Source of the DNA: Theodoxus fluviatilis
Lineage: Eukaryota; Mollusca; Gastropoda; Cycloneritida; Neritidae
Reading direction: 5' to 3'
Assembly: GCA_034096865.1 (NCBI GenBank)
Contig: JAWQFJ010001310.1
Location: 7,501-17,500, forward strand
DNA length: 10,000 bases
The notes beneath the pieces are model-generated. The model saw only the letters and a list, made by a program, of their open reading frames with translations. It was not told where the DNA came from and did no database searches. Positions 8,473 to 10,000 of this stretch are shown here, piece by piece. A program made the position numbers and the translations under genes. Every line of letters starts with the position of its first letter. Positions within the stretch are counted from its first letter, which is position 1.

Positions 8473-10000
8473 GGAGAATGAACTTGTTTCCATTTCGAGG
8501 CAAAAGGTGCCCTTATGAAGATTGACTTCTCATTCTTGTCATCTATTAGGTCGTGTTAAAAACGATATCTCTTACTCTTTTGTGCCGAAATTAACGCCAA
8601 TGCAGAAGTCCATTAAACATTTTCAAATCTTTTATAGTCTGTGCAGGTCATTCACATTCAATAAGTTCTTGAATATATTTACGACTTCAACAACTAAAGT
8701 CATGCCGTTCTTTTAAAAAAGACCCAGAAAATGCTTCTGGCAAGCTCCTGCACAAGGAAGCTGATGGAGACGGTATGAATCGACAACACACCTGCTAACT
8801 GCCATTACTGCTTCCACTGGGATCATTTTAAGTCCATAAGGGTGTATTTCCTCGTTTCTTGACATGATATTGATTTTGGCTAGTCAAGACAAGTTGTTTG
8901 TCGACATCTCCTTCACGGTAATTGTACAGAAGCCAGTTCACATGTGGCAGCATGACAGCCATGACGCCGAGCATCAAGTGTCAAAGGTGCATCGTAAACT
9001 TGGTGACCCTTCGTTCTGGTTCTGCCTACCCAGACTGGCTTTGTCCCACTCAAGCCCGGGACTCAAGCATGAAGCCCGAATGCGTGATAATGCAAATGAC
9101 GATTCTTTGAGTTGGTGTAGGAGAGGCACGTGCTGTCCTTTGGTTTGAAGGACGAGCCTTGTGATTAGGGCAGGAAGGAGGGAAGGCGCATGGCAGTTTG
9201 CTTCTGATGCCTTGTTATTCTGATTGTTTGTTCGACCTGCACCCATCTCTCACCTCCCTGGTCCACTGCCATTTGCATGAGAATGCGTGCCGAAGTGGGG
9301 GCACGGTTGGAACTTTGGCCGGCTCATTTAGAATTCACCAATCCGCTTGGACCCAAAAAACTGGGGACTGGCCTCATCGACTGGCGGGGCTTGGAGTAGG
9401 TTCCCTTGAGGAACTCTCCTCTCCAGAGAGGAAGAAATGCCAGGACGCATTTGTCTACCGTTAATGGTCTCATATGCATTTCTCCGGGGCGATTTCAACT
9501 GGCTGGGAAAGCTCTCTCCATTGCTTCCTTGTCGTGGTCAAAGGGAATTGCTGTGGACTGACCCCAAGAATGAGCAGGCCTTTTAAGTCAACTGCCGTCA
9601 TCACGCAATGTTAGCTGCATGGCGAGTTAAATCGACCGTCTCAAATATTGCAACTTTTTTTTGCATGATGATGTTTTTCTCTCGTCAATTCTCTCTTCTT
9701 CTTTATTTCAATAGTGGATCCCGTTTTAGCACTGAAAACTTCCTTCTGCTCGTCGTGTTCCCACGACAAAAGGAGTGTAAAGGAGTCCGTGGCACATTGG
9801 AGGGAAAACTGGATCTCCAACAGATTGGGATTAAAATCGAAATAGCCACCACCGTCGGGAACACGACTTTGGGGGTGCGTGCGGTGAGGGAGTGGCGTGC
9901 CAGAGCAGGGGAGACGGGAGAAGAAGAGCCACGCACGTTTGATCGATTCCGACCCTACTCGGGGTGCTGCAAGTCATGTGAGGACGGGCTCCCGAGACTT
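8471..10000. other. No recognisable gene or repeat
   Basis: Unique-looking sequence to the window edge. Frames up to 94 codons (8864-9148 plus, 9246-8974 minus, 9198-9464 plus, 9936-9703 minus) overlap each other and carry no recognisable motif. The last ~150 bases are G-rich and could be the edge of something that continues beyond the window. Confidence 0.55.

Overview
This window looks like non-coding genomic DNA from an animal, most likely a mollusc (perhaps a gastropod). The reasons are long dinucleotide and tetranucleotide microsatellites, no compact gene packing, many short chance open frames, and 5'-truncated non-LTR retrotransposon (LINE) 3' ends of a kind I associate with mollusc genomes. 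The phylum is an inference; nothing here fixes the species. No complete protein-coding gene, tRNA, rRNA, CRISPR array or prokaryotic operon could be supported.

Layout. Positions 1-1755 form a dense repeat block. Five retroelement 3' ends, all pointing toward lower coordinates (minus strand), are strung head to tail and separated by simple repeats (GGCA/GGGA, GA/CT, GT/CA, GAAC, GACN). They are called here A1 (211-339), A2 (487-615), B (719-1190), C (1258-1516) and D (1592-1657). B keeps the last 96 codons of a reverse-transcriptase polyprotein, including a C-x2-C-x7-H-x4-C cluster, followed by a 3' UTR. All five ends share one design: a GTGACGGG or GCAATGGG block, a short GC hairpin, AATAAA a few bases further on, then a tail that runs into a CT- or CCCT-rich tract. 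A1 and A2, with their flanking tetranucleotide tract, are a nearly perfect 276-bp tandem duplication.

Positions 1756-8350 are mostly unique-looking sequence without a convincing gene. They hold a strong G-quadruplex motif in a purine-rich stretch (2611-2785), a degenerate triplet tract (3664-3851), two pyrimidine-rich stretches (4017-4128 and 4346-4395), a compound CT/CA microsatellite (6434-6568) and a G-rich stretch with a second quadruplex motif (6645-6790). A second CT/CA compound microsatellite lies at 8360-8470. Positions 8471-10000 show nothing recognisable.

There are no genes acting together here. The notable biology is the retroelement/microsatellite array in the first 1.7 kb, which suggests LINE families whose ends repeatedly join CT-type microsatellites. 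The rest is consistent with intron or intergenic DNA.
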